This document shows positions 10,497 through 21,263 of a stretch of 64,000 bases of DNA, piece by piece. Both the position numbers and the translations under genes were made by a program. The DNA comes from Pseudocercospora fijiensis CIRAD86 (Eukaryota; Ascomycota; Dothideomycetes; Mycosphaerellales; Mycosphaerellaceae). Position 1 is the first letter of the stretch. The number at the start of each line of letters is the position of its first letter. The notes under the pieces are model-generated. The model ran no database searches. It saw nothing but the letters and a program-made list of their open reading frames with translations, and was not told the DNA's origin. The stretch lies in assembly GCF_000340215.1 (NCBI RefSeq), contig NW_006921541.1, positions 2,639,527 to 2,703,526 on the forward strand, written 5' to 3'.

Positions 10497-12317
10497 TCAG
10501 CCCGTCGCACTGTACACAGCAGTACAATGCCTACCGCACTCGACGCGCTGCTCGACCCATCTTCTCCTGCCATCTCCAAGAGTCGCATACGCTCTAGGAG
10601 TGATGTGAAATCTATGCTCCTCTTTGGCGCCGCTCGACTTCTTCGCGCGCTTCACCTCAGCCTCCATGTCCAGGGGCTGCAGGTATGTAGGTTCGGACAT
10701 GTTGTTGCGCTTGCCGGTACCGAGTTGGTAGTGCTCGTTTCCTCCCCAGAAGACGATGTCGGCGCCCCAATTCGTGTCGTCGTTGCTGGTATGCTGGCTC
10801 GCGGAGGTGTAGGTGATGTTCTGCATGACTGCTGCTGCGTGCGTGCTGCCGACTGAAAGGTGCTGTAATCGGATGGGAACCGTGCTGTGGGTCTTCTCGT
10901 CGTATTCGAACAGGCCGGATAGAGATGGGATTTTGCTTGGTGTTGACTGTACGTGTGTCCATCTGCTGTTGGCGAGAGTACCTCTGATGCCGGACCCGAA
11001 GGCGAAGGTATCTGCTGTGACTCTGCCGATCTGTAGCTGTTCTCGTGGGTCCATACCGTCGTCTTTGGGAGATGCTACACGAGTAGCGTCTACTGTGATG
11101 TAACTGTTCTCGCCTCCTGCTGCAATATGCGTGATCTTGGGAGTCTGTGACTTGCCAGAGTAGAGCTTCTGTAGGGGAAGTAATGATGGCGCATCCACGA
11201 TCATGGATTCTGGATTGTAGTCGAAGCCGAGTTGACCGGAGGCATTGTCGCCCCAAGCGAAAACACGGCCTTCTGAGTCCAATGCCAGTGAGTGGTAATC
11301 ACCACAAGCTACCTTGGCAATATTGAAACCTCGTAGGGTAGTGATCTCGTGAGGCTGGTCGAATGCACCTGCGGGTCTGGTAAGCCATGTCAGACCTGGT
11401 ACTCCAAGCTGGCCGCGGCTTGGGAAGGCATCAGAAGCTGAGGCAGCTGAGAATACGCGGCCCTTGTTGGTGAGCAGCAAAGCATGCTCTAAACCAGAAG
11501 AGACAGCTGATATCTTCTCGCCCCGACTGAGATTTTGAGGTGTAATGTTTCGATATGCGATCTTGCTCTTGCCACTCCAGAACGGAATCCAGCTCGACTC
11601 TGATGGCTGCGGGTCGTTTGCTTGGTCTTCGGCAGAGGCAGGGATGCTGTACACATTGCCGTTTTTCGACAAGCCAAGAATGCGATCTTTCGAGATAGAC
11701 AAGCTTGTCAAGTCCTTGCCTTCTAGCGTCCTGGCCGGTGTCTTGACATCTGGAGCATAACCCACGCCCCACTGTATCAGATCACCTCTTTCGTCGATGG
11801 CTGCGCCAAAATTGCGATCCAGCTTGATATCTCGCAGCAGCATGCCGTCAAAGTATGGTATCCTCCTTGGCGTCTTGATGCATCTCTCATCACTGTCTGG
11901 TGCCACGACACGCCCGCTGTTGCTCCCCCATGCGTACACGCCAGGATTCTCCCAACTGCGCTTCACCTGATGATGCTGGCTGGAGATCATATCTCGATTC
12001 TCTTCCAAGCTGTTCGATGTCTTCTTCCGACTCTCCTCGAAGACCAACGGAGTCTCTTCCTGCTCCGGAGCTTCGGCGTGGCCTTGGCGGACGAAGTTGC
12101 CATTGTTGATGTAGAATTGGGACGCTGTGGCAAGACCGCCAGCTGCCACTACGGCGAATATGGACCTTCGGAGCTGTGTCTGTTTTCTCGATGCGCGAGC
12201 TTGGTAGGATAATGTGGCCACCCGCTCAACCTGCTGGGTCAGCCTGGAAGCATTTCGCGTGCCCTTCGATGGTTTCGCTGCTTTCGTCGCTGCTCGGGCA
12301 ACCTGCTTGGAGCTCAT
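10497..12317 (-). CDS. FMP25: Mitochondrial RCC1-repeat protein Fmp25-like
   Basis: This intronless protein of about 606 residues resembles yeast Fmp25 (RCC1L in animals), an inner-membrane protein implicated in assembly of respiratory complex III. The start is placed at ATG 12317 (MSSKQVARAATKAAK...), because the open frame further upstream begins with TTG. The first about 50 residues are basic, Ser/Thr-rich and lack acidic residues, as expected of a mitochondrial presequence. A probable membrane span follows (RRSIFAVVAAGGLATAS). The rest forms an RCC1 beta-propeller with repeated motifs such as GVYAWGSNSG, GDYHSLALDSEGRVFAWGDN and GSTHAAAV. It is divergent from the N-acetyltransferase gene. 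Confidence 0.85.
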   Translation of the reverse strand: MSSKQVARAATKAAKPSKGTRNASRLTQQVERVATLSYQARASRKQTQLRRSIFAVVAAGGLATASQFYINNGNFVRQGHAEAPEQEETPLVFEESRKKTSNSLEENRDMISSQHHQVKRSWENPGVYAWGSNSGRVVAPDSDERCIKTPRRIPYFDGMLLRDIKLDRNFGAAIDERGDLIQWGVGYAPDVKTPARTLEGKDLTSLSISKDRILGLSKNGNVYSIPASAEDQANDPQPSESSWIPFWSGKSKIAYRNITPQNLSRGEKISAVSSGLEHALLLTNKGRVFSAASASDAFPSRGQLGVPGLTWLTRPAGAFDQPHEITTLRGFNIAKVACGDYHSLALDSEGRVFAWGDNASGQLGFDYNPESMIVDAPSLLPLQKLYSGKSQTPKITHIAAGGENSYITVDATRVASPKDDGMDPREQLQIGRVTADTFAFGSGIRGTLANSRWTHVQSTPSKIPSLSGLFEYDEKTHSTVPIRLQHLSVGSTHAAAVMQNITYTSASQHTSNDDTNWGADIVFWGGNEHYQLGTGKRNNMSEPTYLQPLDMEAEVKRAKKSSGAKEEHRFHITPRAYATLGDGRRRWVEQRVECGRHCTAVYSATG

Positions 12318-12907
12318 TGTGATTGCTGGACGTTCTGATGATTCTTCGGTGAAGACTGACAGTACGCAGCGATCGTTCAATGAAGAGGTCGCTGGCTATC
12401 GCAGTATTTGTGCCAGGATGGTCTTTCGATGCGATACAGAGAATATTCTAAACGACCAATCGATGCTGATCGAAAGTTAATCTGGACTCGTGAACGTCAG
12501 CGCAGATCTCGGTGGAGCATCCATGATGCCTGCACTTGCGTCGCCGAAGCCGCACAATTGGCCATTCATTCACCTCTTTCTTGCTCGTCTTCACATGCCA
12601 ACATTTAGACATTGGTGCTCCACCTCATGGTGATTTTGCATTGCTTCGATGGCGGATACATCCGATGCCAATCTCGCCGCTCTTGGGCCGCTGAACTCCT
12701 TACCTAGGTATTTTTGCCAACAGAGAACCATTTATGCTGTTGTTAAACACCTATTATACTGGCTGAAAGATTAAGCGACCGCTGGGAAAATTAAAATACA
12801 GTCACGCCCTGTCGGACTCAGCAGATTGATGGGATCCTTGCGAGCTGGAACCCCAGCATATAAGATCAGATAGGTATCCCTTCGTCAGCTCCCCAACTTC
12901 CTTCGCA
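12318..12907. promoter_or_regulatory. Divergent promoter region with TATA-like box
   Basis: This region separates FMP25 (minus) from the N-acetyltransferase gene (plus). A TATAAG motif at 12859-12864 lies about 45 bases before the acetyltransferase ATG and is the only promoter-like element I can name. No further gene is seen. Confidence 0.4.
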
Positions 12908-14021
12908 ATGGCAGTCCCAGGCGTCTTCAATGGAGCCCAGCTTTCTAACTACCTAACCTACATCGGAATCGGACCTGAACACCCTCTATACATGCAACAG
13001 TATTCTGGCGATGTTGCTAAAGATATCCATCTCTTAACCCAGCTCCATATTCACATGATCTCTACTATACCATACGAGAACTTGTCTCTGCACTACAACC
13101 CAACGCATACCATCCAGATCAGGCCCGAAGGAACGTTCCAGAAGACTGTCGGCAATGCCCGTGGTAGAGGGGGATACTGCATGGAGAACACTATCTTTTA
13201 TCATCATGTTCTCAGAGGCCTCGCATTTCCATCCTATCTGGCACCCGTTCGAATTAGGGCCCGGGTGGATGGAGTGCCGCAGGGAGACTACAGTGGCTGG
13301 TGAGCTGTCTCTCCAAGTGCCGACGAGCTATGCTAATGAGGAAAGGGTGCATCTCGTGATCATTGTGACGCTCTCCGATGGCAGTAAGTGGAGCGTCGAC
13401 GTTGGCTTTGGTGGCGACTGCGCGACTGCTCCCGTACCGCTCCTCCACGACCACCCCCAAGTTAATCTAGGAAACCAAGAAATTCGACTCTGGCGCGATC
13501 ATATTCCAATGCAACTTCTTAGGACTCCGGAGACGAAGCACTGGATCTACCAATACCGGAACAGCAAAGACCAAGACTGGAATGGCTTCTATGCATTTGC
13601 CGAGTATGAAGCGATAGAGCCCGACTTCCACAACCTCAACTGGTACACAGGCTCACATCCAGAGAGCTTCCAAACATTTACCGCCATCATCGTCAAATTT
13701 TTGCGTCGGCCCAAGGCTGCCGATGGAGCACATACAGGCGACCAAGAAATCTATGGCAAGCGAATGCTTGTGAACGGTACCATCAAGGAGAATCTAGGCG
13801 GCAAGACAAGTATCGTCAAAGAGTGCAAGACTGAAGAGGAGCGCATTGCAGGCCTACAAGAGTGGTTTGGGATGACGTTCACTGAAGAAGAACGAGAAGG
13901 CATCAAAGGCTGGACCACCGAGTTGTGTGGAGATCAGAGTTCGAACAGTGACGAAGTCTGGCATGTGAAAAGAGGGAAGGCATACCGACACGAATATCAG
14001 AGGATGCAGAACACTGGCTGA
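12908..14021 (+). CDS. Arylamine N-acetyltransferase
   Basis: The product transfers an acetyl (or malonyl) group from coenzyme A to arylamines and hydrazines; fungal relatives detoxify plant-derived benzoxazolinones. Two exons, 12908-13299 and 13346-14021, flank a 46-base intron with GTGAGC donor, a branch-like GCTAATG and GAAAG acceptor, giving 355 residues. The full NAT catalytic triad is visible: Cys91 in RGGYCMEN, His133 just after the splice junction, and Asp149 in VDVGFGGD. Without the intron the frame stops right after SGW, so splicing is needed to reach His and Asp. Length is a little above the family norm of about 280-340. Confidence 0.9.
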
Positions 14022-14271
14022 TTCTTTTTTCTGGCCTGAGTCGAAGCGGGGACAAAATGTCAACCGACTGTTGCAGTTCGTGGCCCGACAAAGTTCACTA
14101 TGCTACCTTCACTAGCCAATTTCTGGACAGTACGAACATTCGCTCAATGCTGCCTCTTAGTCATCACTCAGATCCGTATATCGCTTAAAATGTCCGGTGG
14201 CGCACTCTACGATGTCTGGGATTGGCCAGCTACGGAAGGATGGCTACTTGACGTCCAGCTGAGAACACTTG

Positions 14272-16350
14272 ATGCACTTGAATTCTCACAACATGGCAAC
14301 AACGTCTTCCATGGAGCAGAACACTGCTATACCTTCCTACCAGTACGAACAACTATTGCGACCTACGGCAGACGTGAAGCAAGTTCGAGTCGTCACTCTT
14401 CGTCACGGCGAGACAAAGGATGAGCTTGTGATTAGCATCAGCTTGCAGAATATCCATCCAGAAGCTGAACGACATGAAATTCACGCTCAAAAGGATTACG
14501 AGGCGCTCTCATACACTTGGGGAAGCGATACACAGCCGCGGAGGGCGATCACAGTCCAAAATGGCCTGGAATTCGCGCACTTGGAAATCTACGAGAATTT
14601 GTTCACTATACTTCAAACACTCCGTTTATCTGATCGAGATCGAACGCTCTGGATAGATGCTATCTGCATTAATCAGGACAATGCCAGCGATCAAGCCAGA
14701 CTTGAGAAGAGTTGGCAGATACCTATGATGCACGAGGTATACGATGCAGCTTCTCGAGTGATAATTTGGCTGGGTCCGGAAGCGGATGATAGCACTTTTG
14801 CTCTGGCCTTTCTTCAGCTCCTTGGAGAGAATTTCGTCTTCGATCACACCACTCTCGAGCTGATTCCACAAATTAGAAGTTCTCAGGCAGTGTTCTTGTG
14901 GAATAATTGGGGGAAAGGCTTCACTCATGATCGACGAGAGCATAAGGCGGTCACAGCTCTCCTTGATCGACCCTGGTTCACTCGCGTATGGATCCGCCAA
15001 GAAGCGTTTGCAGCATCAGACTCAAGCCTCATCATGTGTGGCTCTGCTACCATCACTATGGGTAGTTTGCGAAATGCCATCCAAGTCCTTTCGCTAAAAG
15101 GCTTCGATGCGGCACATCTCCAACACGAACACAATCTGGCATTGCTCACCACAGCGGCATCAGTCTTTTACAAAGGTCGAATGGGCTTCATAGATGTTCT
15201 CGACACGCTAGCTCGTCTGCGCCAAGCACAATGTCGAGAAGCACAAGACAAGATATACGGCTGTCTCGGCATGCTCAAACTCGCAGCAAAGACTGGCTTC
15301 GTCGAAACGATTCCAACCGGCTATCCCAAAACAGCAGAATTATTCAAGCGGTTCTGTATCCAGTATCTGAAAGTCTTCGGCAACATACAATTCCTCTATC
15401 AAGCGGGTCTCTGCCAGCGCTCTGAAATTCGAGGACCTTCGTGGATGCCTGACTGGACCGTCGATTTCACACGCTTGGACTTGAGTCTGGAGCGTGCGGT
15501 GTCCCATGCGATGCGAGCAGAGGCTTGCTTCATCGACAACAACATTCTTAGAGTCAAGGCTGTCTTCGCTGCAGAAATTACCAAGGTAGTGACTCTCGAG
15601 CGAACCGGTAATCCTACAAGCGAAAGCTTCCCCCGAGCTGTAGCGTCTCTCGCCAAATCATTCACTCCTCATATCAAATCCTCGGACGAAGAAAGCCTTG
15701 AGAATCTCACTAGAGCCTTCTGCACTCCTCTTCTCTGGCAACGCATACCGATCGAAAAAATCGAACTCCATCGACACGACTTCAAGACGTTTTTAACAAG
15801 CATCATCAAAGAAGGAAAATTACCCTTATACATTGACGTTCGAGCCCGAGATTCACTCTCAGCATTCCAAGCCACAATCTACTTCTTCCAAAAACGACAA
15901 CTACCCTTTCTATTCACTGGCTCCAACCATATCGGCATCGGTTCAGAATCTACTCACCCCGGCGATCTCGTAACTGCCGTACTCGGTCTCAAACACCTAA
16001 TCTTACTTCGCCCCACCAAAACCACGGGAAAATACCACCTCGTAGGTTCCTGCTACATGCATGGTTTCAATTGGGGCGAAGCTCTCCTCGGTCCACTTCC
16101 TCCTAACACAACTCTGATCCCTCGTCTGGACAACGAGAAGGGCATCTATGAAATCTACTACCGAAATTCTAAGACTGAAGATGTTACGTTTTGGGACCCG
16201 AGGATCGATTGGAAGAAGTTGACACCCGGTGAGAATGAGGGTGCGTATACAATTAATGCACCGCGAGGTGAGCCACGGAGGAAAGTTCCCGATGCAAAGT
16301 TTTTGAAGGGGGAGTATTGTTCGAAGATTGTGGATGTCGATTTGATTTGA
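14272..16350 (+). CDS. HET-domain (heterokaryon incompatibility) protein
   Basis: This single-exon protein of 692 residues starts at ATG 14272; a second ATG at 14293 is also possible. The HET domain is in the N-terminal third, with YEALSYTWGS, LWIDAICINQDN and RVIIWLGPE. The C-terminal two thirds resemble the variable regions of large HET proteins, including a WMPDWTVDF motif. HET proteins govern allorecognition and programmed cell death on fusion of unlike hyphae. The partner and specificity of this one cannot be inferred. A degenerate copy of its 3' end lies immediately downstream. Confidence 0.88.
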   Translation: MHLNSHNMATTSSMEQNTAIPSYQYEQLLRPTADVKQVRVVTLRHGETKDELVISISLQNIHPEAERHEIHAQKDYEALSYTWGSDTQPRRAITVQNGLEFAHLEIYENLFTILQTLRLSDRDRTLWIDAICINQDNASDQARLEKSWQIPMMHEVYDAASRVIIWLGPEADDSTFALAFLQLLGENFVFDHTTLELIPQIRSSQAVFLWNNWGKGFTHDRREHKAVTALLDRPWFTRVWIRQEAFAASDSSLIMCGSATITMGSLRNAIQVLSLKGFDAAHLQHEHNLALLTTAASVFYKGRMGFIDVLDTLARLRQAQCREAQDKIYGCLGMLKLAAKTGFVETIPTGYPKTAELFKRFCIQYLKVFGNIQFLYQAGLCQRSEIRGPSWMPDWTVDFTRLDLSLERAVSHAMRAEACFIDNNILRVKAVFAAEITKVVTLERTGNPTSESFPRAVASLAKSFTPHIKSSDEESLENLTRAFCTPLLWQRIPIEKIELHRHDFKTFLTSIIKEGKLPLYIDVRARDSLSAFQATIYFFQKRQLPFLFTGSNHIGIGSESTHPGDLVTAVLGLKHLILLRPTKTTGKYHLVGSCYMHGFNWGEALLGPLPPNTTLIPRLDNEKGIYEIYYRNSKTEDVTFWDPRIDWKKLTPGENEGAYTINAPRGEPRRKVPDAKFLKGEYCSKIVDVDLI

Positions 16351-16424
16351 TTTGAGAGAGCTGAGTTGCATTCCTCCCCAGCGGTCGCTTGTTGACGACT
16401 TCCAGAACAAAACGAAACAGTTTG

Positions 16425-16535
16425 CAGAAATTCAAAGACTAATGTTCTCACATTTTGGGACGCGAGAGTCGAGTGGACGAAGTTGACACCGTGAGGCTGC
16501 ATTTACATCGTCTTTGAAGAACCGCGGGAACACAG
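16425..16535 (+). pseudogene. Degenerate duplicate of the HET gene's 3' end
   Basis: Bases 16425-16535 match, with many substitutions and small gaps, the segment at about 16165-16275 inside the HET gene. Shared landmarks in order are AATTC(T/A)AAGACT, a CTCACATTTTGGGAC/GTTACGTTTTGGGAC block, GAAGTTGACACC and a later CCGCG. The copy lacks an open frame. It is probably a remnant of a tandem copy that was largely lost. Confidence 0.6.
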
Positions 16536-16765
16536 GATTCCTACTGTAAACTGACCGAGATGAGACGTACAGATTCCGACCTATAGAACTAAAGATTTAC
16601 ATTAGAACTACCGATTCGTTTAAAGTTCAATATTCTCTATAGGCCTTCGAGGGCCTCCGAGCACCGCGACTGCTCTTCTCATCGATTGTAATTTTACTGC
16701 AATCGTGAGAATGGAGCGGTAAAGGGGTATTCAATTACGAGTTATCTCTTGTAGGCTACTTCCTT
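16536..16765. other. Short intergenic region
   Basis: The sequence between the HET remnant and the convergent F-box-like gene contains nothing recognisable apart from a moderately AT-rich stretch. Confidence 0.3.
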
Positions 16766-17629
16766 TTATATACTACATCCATTCCTTAACAAATACCGCC
16801 AAGTCGACATAGACCGATCGCAACTTCCCTTCGGCACCTGCGCATCATCATCCACAGGACGCCCGAGCAAGAAATTCTCCAACCTCAAAGCCACTCGTCG
16901 CCTAACGACTCTTCCAACATCAATCTGGTCTCCCTTATCAAATCCCGCAATGACTTGCACCCTGGCTCTCAGCTTCACCGGAAACTCTAAGTCATCATCC
17001 GGCTCCGGTGCGCCAGCCTGTAACCAAGGCGTAAACAAGTCGGCGTCCAAGTACGCAACATTCAGCTCCAGTTTCTTGAGATTAGGCATTGATTGTAGAC
17101 ACGTAGCGAAATTCATACCAGCCCGCACACTCAGGCCAACTTGGATATGCGTAATAGCTTCACGTTGCCGAGCTGTAAGAGCTTCCATAATAAAAGTCTC
17201 CATCGCAAACTCGTCATTGAACCAGAATGTCGAGACGCTATACGGCATCGTTGATGTATCTCGGTAAAACTGTCGACACACATGAAGTAGATTTATGCCT
17301 GTTGCAGGCCCTTTCGCGACATCGCTGCAGTCGAGATGCTTGGAAGTGTGATTGCGGATAATTCCTTGGGATTCGGGTTTGAAGAGACCGCGATGGTCTT
17401 TGCCTGATGACTGGCTTAGAGCGTAAGTTTCAGACCAGTCGTTTGGGGGCAGGCGACAAAGTGTCGCACCCAGGTCGCCATGGCGAGAGCTGCAGAATTG
17501 GCGGATGATGTGTATCGTCTGGTGTCCAAAGACGTAATGATAGATTGCTTCGCGGAGTTCCAGAGGTAGTCGTAGGAAAGGTGATGCTGTGGGAAAGGAT
17601 GTTCGGTCGTGCGGATGTGGCTCGGTCAT
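16766..17629 (-). CDS. LPxELR-motif F-box-like protein 1
   Basis: This single-exon protein of 287 residues begins at ATG 17629; the frame's earlier codon is GTG. Near residue 18 it has FLRLPLELREAIYHYVFG, the hallmark of a large family of fungal F-box-like proteins (often listed as 2EXR or DUF7730). It also has NDWSETYALSQ and LLHVCRQFYRD, segments repeated in the paralog to its right. True F-box proteins recruit substrates to SCF ubiquitin ligases, but no such activity is shown for most members of this family. Together with the genes at 17947 and 22619 it forms a same-strand set. Confidence 0.7.
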   Translation of the reverse strand: MTEPHPHDRTSFPTASPFLRLPLELREAIYHYVFGHQTIHIIRQFCSSRHGDLGATLCRLPPNDWSETYALSQSSGKDHRGLFKPESQGIIRNHTSKHLDCSDVAKGPATGINLLHVCRQFYRDTSTMPYSVSTFWFNDEFAMETFIMEALTARQREAITHIQVGLSVRAGMNFATCLQSMPNLKKLELNVAYLDADLFTPWLQAGAPEPDDDLEFPVKLRARVQVIAGFDKGDQIDVGRVVRRRVALRLENFLLGRPVDDDAQVPKGSCDRSMSTWRYLLRNGCSI

Positions 17630-17946
17630 CACGATGCTGTGATTCCTCGTGTGTGATCAATATCTCGCCTGCCTTGTGAGATCTGCTCGACCCTCTCTAG
17701 AAAATGTCTCCAAGCGCTGGTGAATGATGAGCTGATCGTATGAGGTCGAAGGCGGCGAGGTCGGAGCTCTGAGTGGGTGAGTCCGATGGGCCGAAAGATC
17801 GGCCGACGATCCGTTTCGCCAATTTGGATGCGATGAACATGAACCAAATCATTGATTTGATCCTTCCATCGTGATATGTGATGAGTGTCGCGAGACGTTC
17901 ATGTGCTCGTAATCATTTTTATCATTGTGAGACGCATGGCTCCATG

Positions 17947-19053
17947 TTATCTGCGAAGCAATGTGTCTTCTATGTTCTTAGCGTACTCGCGATTCTTCGG
18001 CCTTGAATCAATGTCTCGCAGGTCACAACCACTGATTACTTCAACTGATTCCAGTTGATACGTCTTCGCCAGATCATCATAAGCTGCTGGGAGCTTCAAT
18101 TCTAGTTCTGGGAACAATACCCAGTCATCCAAGAAGCTCAACTGCAGCCTGCGTAAACCAGGAAGGAAGGAAGCCGGAATTGGTACGTCTTTTCGATCAT
18201 ACCGTGAACAATACCAATCCCTGATGTGGATTGTATGGAGCAACTCCCTCTGATGAGGATACAGAAGCTTTTGTGCAAAGTCCAGTAAGGATTGATAGCG
18301 GTCAGGAAAGTCATAAGTGTATTGCGTGAAAGGCAGATGCCATGCTTCCTTATAGGCCTGGCGGCATGTAAGAAGAAAGCGCAAGTCGATGCCAGAGTTG
18401 GCATGAAAGCTCTTCAAGCCTTTGGGTGCTGGTCCGTGAGTTGCTGTCCATCGTTCATATTGTGCTTGACATGCGGTGCATCCACCGCTCCTTAGTGACT
18501 CTGGATGGAAAGTGCTGCATCCTCCTCCGTAATCACGCAGTCTGAAGTCTCGCAGAGCTTCACAGACGCACTGATCGTGACTCCTCGTGTAGTTCCTCAG
18601 CACTTGGTCTGAGGTGAAGTCTAGCAGGTATCCGTTCCGGTCGAAGCACTCCTTGGGGATCGTGGCTGCGCGCTGGCTCAAGGCATAGCGGACTTGCCAA
18701 TCTTGAGGCTTCTGACAAGTAGCGTAGCTAAGCTTGGCCGGACGGTCCACAAAGCGAAACTGAGATGCATCATCGCTGGTCCGCTTGAACTCCTTGTATC
18801 GTCTGATCGTGGTCCAACTCTCATGCTTCCCGCACTCTCGCTCGCGTAGATGAACGACTCCAGCGCCCACCAGATGCTCGAAGATGAGACTTCTTAGCTC
18901 CGCAGGCAATGTGAAGAGTGGTGATGCCTCCTGTGATCTCGCCTCCTCTGTTCGGATCTTGGTGGCAGTGCCTCGATCAGGCCGGCGCACAACATCGTAC
19001 GGCCCGCGAATCCGCTCCCAGCCATCAAGGGTTGGAGGTAATGATGCTGCCAT
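17947..19053 (-). CDS. LPxELR-motif F-box-like protein 2
   Basis: This single-exon 368-residue protein has FTLPAELRSLIFEHLVGAG at about residues 47-65, the family's F-box-like start. It shares with the left neighbour a Trp...YALSQ segment (QDWQVRYALSQRA) and a LLTCRQAYKEAWHLPF segment. This suggests an old local duplication. A Cys-rich insert (CVCEAL...GGCSTFH...GGCTACQAQYERW) at about 160-200 is absent from the neighbour and could bind zinc. The function is unknown. Confidence 0.7.
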   Translation of the reverse strand: MAASLPPTLDGWERIRGPYDVVRRPDRGTATKIRTEEARSQEASPLFTLPAELRSLIFEHLVGAGVVHLRERECGKHESWTTIRRYKEFKRTSDDASQFRFVDRPAKLSYATCQKPQDWQVRYALSQRAATIPKECFDRNGYLLDFTSDQVLRNYTRSHDQCVCEALRDFRLRDYGGGCSTFHPESLRSGGCTACQAQYERWTATHGPAPKGLKSFHANSGIDLRFLLTCRQAYKEAWHLPFTQYTYDFPDRYQSLLDFAQKLLYPHQRELLHTIHIRDWYCSRYDRKDVPIPASFLPGLRRLQLSFLDDWVLFPELELKLPAAYDDLAKTYQLESVEVISGCDLRDIDSRPKNREYAKNIEDTLLRR

Positions 19054-19902
19054 ATGTTTCGCGAGAGGACGCGACCGGGAGGTTACTGGCGAAGTCGAAG
19101 TTCAAGTCAAGGTGCACGCGCAGGCGCAGGCGCAGGAGGTGCCAAGAGCCAAGACAGCCTCCATACGAGACCGAAACTCTAAAACCTGCAGGATGTCAGG
19201 ATGTTTCTGACATTCTCTTACTCTTCCGGGTCTTCCCTCACTGTCTCCGACAAGTTTGACATGTTCATCGTCGAATGCTACGCAAGCGCCAGGATACGAA
19301 CGAGCCACGCCTCCAGAATGCTTCAGCTACACGTCTTTGTGCCTTAAGGGCATTGCGAGAGATTCAGAAGAGCTTGGATAATCGCCAGTGGGACTTCCCA
19401 GATTGTACGGGACGGAACGTTGCTGGAAGTCCTGACCTCGATATTTCTCTCAGGCGCTTGTGCACCTGACTGTGTGCTCCAAATGCCCGTCAGAGATTGG
19501 GGAAATCTGTACGACTGGCGCCTGAGCTTCAAGCGAGAAAGAAGGACAGACTATGCACCAACACCTCCAACCAACACGTAGGACACGGCCTCTGTGGCAA
19601 AACCGACTGTTCTCCATCTGGCACCAACTGAAGCCTTTGGAGTGGTCTCGCGTGTGGCGGTCTGACTGCAGCGTGGAGTTGCGGAAATCGTTGCTCTTTC
19701 TCGTTGGCTTGCAGCTAGCTCTTGAGATGCCCATGAGGATGCCAAATCTCGCTGGACTGGAACCACACCTCCCGACTGTGAGGTCAAGCTCGAGCCGTTC
19801 TATAAATTTGCGATGTCTACGTCCAAGCATACAAGGACATTCTCGGCAAAGTCACAGGGTACCTACTCTCCTCCGGTCTGAGCAGAAACATTTTGCTAAT
19901 CT

Positions 19903-20358
19903 GTGACAGCTGGGAGAAAACAGCCGAAATATCTTCACAAGGACCTCATCGCCTATTCCGACAGTGACTCATTCCAGTGGCAGAAAGCAGTGGGTCCATA
20001 TTCCAACCTTCGCCCGCTCAGCTATCCTCCTGATATTTTCGAAGCTCAGCGAGACTCACTACACCAGCCGACAAGCATACGTCGATCACATCAGACCTCT
20101 TCCACCTTGTCACTCTCACGATATTGTCGTTTCTCATAATTGCCATACCAACGCTTTGGCCCTCCTGGCGCCGAATCTCCTATAACATCGATCAGTATCC
20201 GGTTCATTGACACCGCACAGAAGAAAGTCGTGAAAAGTTTCTGGCAGTACAACTCTGGTATCGCTATGTGGATGGCGGGAAAGCCGGAGTGTCAAGCAGA
20301 CTTTACGGTAAATCTTGGTGTTGGAGGACCAGAGTTGCTGGAAGAGGGATGCAGGTGA
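19903..20358 (+). pseudogene. Unidentified coding-like stretch with one stop
   Basis: A single frame runs for about 150 codons, broken only by a TAA at 20137-20139. The part after the stop (ISIRFIDTAQKKVVKSFWQY, then GIAMWMAGKPECQADF) has a protein-like composition. I recognise no family. It could be a broken gene or two exons around an unseen intron. Confidence 0.25.
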
Positions 20359-20451
20359 TGAAGTCCGAACATCGCCTGAGATGAGTGGGACTCGGGGTGT
20401 GAGCTTGTGCGACATGGTAGATCAAAAGATCCCACTTCGCCAAGATTTAAG

Positions 20452-20500
20452 ATTCATGACTCAAGATTCAAGATTCAAGATTCATGATTCATGGTTCATG
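20452..20500. repeat. Short AAGATTCA/TGATTCA direct repeats
   Basis: Six or seven imperfect copies of a 7-8 base unit (variants of AAGATTC and ATGATTC) follow each other. This is a small degenerate microsatellite. Confidence 0.6.
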
Positions 20501-20769
20501 AGGGTGTCGCAAATGTGGCTCATCAGATACAAGTCCATGTTCAGAACAGATCAATGTTGAGGGAGAGTCTAATGGCGCTTCTTACGGGATCCAATCTGAT
20601 AATCGTCTATACCACTCGACTTTGCGGGGATCGGACAGGACTCGCGATGCTCACCTTCGCCAAAGCAGACACAAGAGCAGTCAGGACGCAAGCGACCGAT
20701 AAAAAGCTTGAGATAGGTTCTAGCTCGGCAGCATACTCTTGCTCGAAGTTCCGTAGCATAATGGTGGTG

Positions 20770-21034
20770 CCGTCATGTCTTCACGGCCGTCGCCACGACA
20801 GGTAATCTCCGTGCGCCGAAGGTATTTGAAGCCTGGAGAGCAGATACTGATGATGAGCATGTGTACAATCTCGCTGGCCTTACCGATTCATTCATGGCAT
20901 CTGATGTTCGGGGGAACAAAGTCCCCGGCGTCAGAAATTTGGTGTCAGAAAATCGCCCCGTCGGAAACGCTTCATTCGTTGGAGACAAGAGAAATCTTCG
21001 CACCGGGCTACGTGGATATGCTGAGCCCAAGTGA
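20770..21034 (+). other. Possible 3' exon of an unidentified gene
   Basis: One frame stays open for about 85 codons and ends with TGA near 21034. It has balanced composition (NLRAPKVFEAWRADTDDEHV, later FMASDVRGNKVPGVRN). No ATG in that frame opens it, so an upstream exon would be needed. No family is recognised. Confidence 0.25.
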
Positions 21035-21263
21035 ATAGAACCAGAATTCCACTTCGAGTTTCTTGCGGACAGCTTAAAAGCCGTTTATGTCCGGCGACTT
21101 TTCTTGCGAGATTGAAAGCCGTTTATGTCCGGACCAGTAGTACAGTATGACCAGCTGGAATCCTTCATGAAGTGGCATAGGGCAATTTTCTGTTCCAAAC
21201 GTCAAAAGCTCAAATACTCGCAGGACAAGCAGAATTCTAAGATTCGAATGGTCCGGTAGAGAA

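Larger units (their letters stand above)
19054..21263. other. 2.2-kb region with only fragmentary coding signal
   Basis: No complete gene can be built here. Two plus-strand stretches look coding-like (19903-20358 and 20770-21034) but have no acceptable start or recognisable family. A short direct repeat lies near 20450-20500. The region may hold a decayed gene or a lineage-specific gene with several small exons. Confidence 0.4.
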
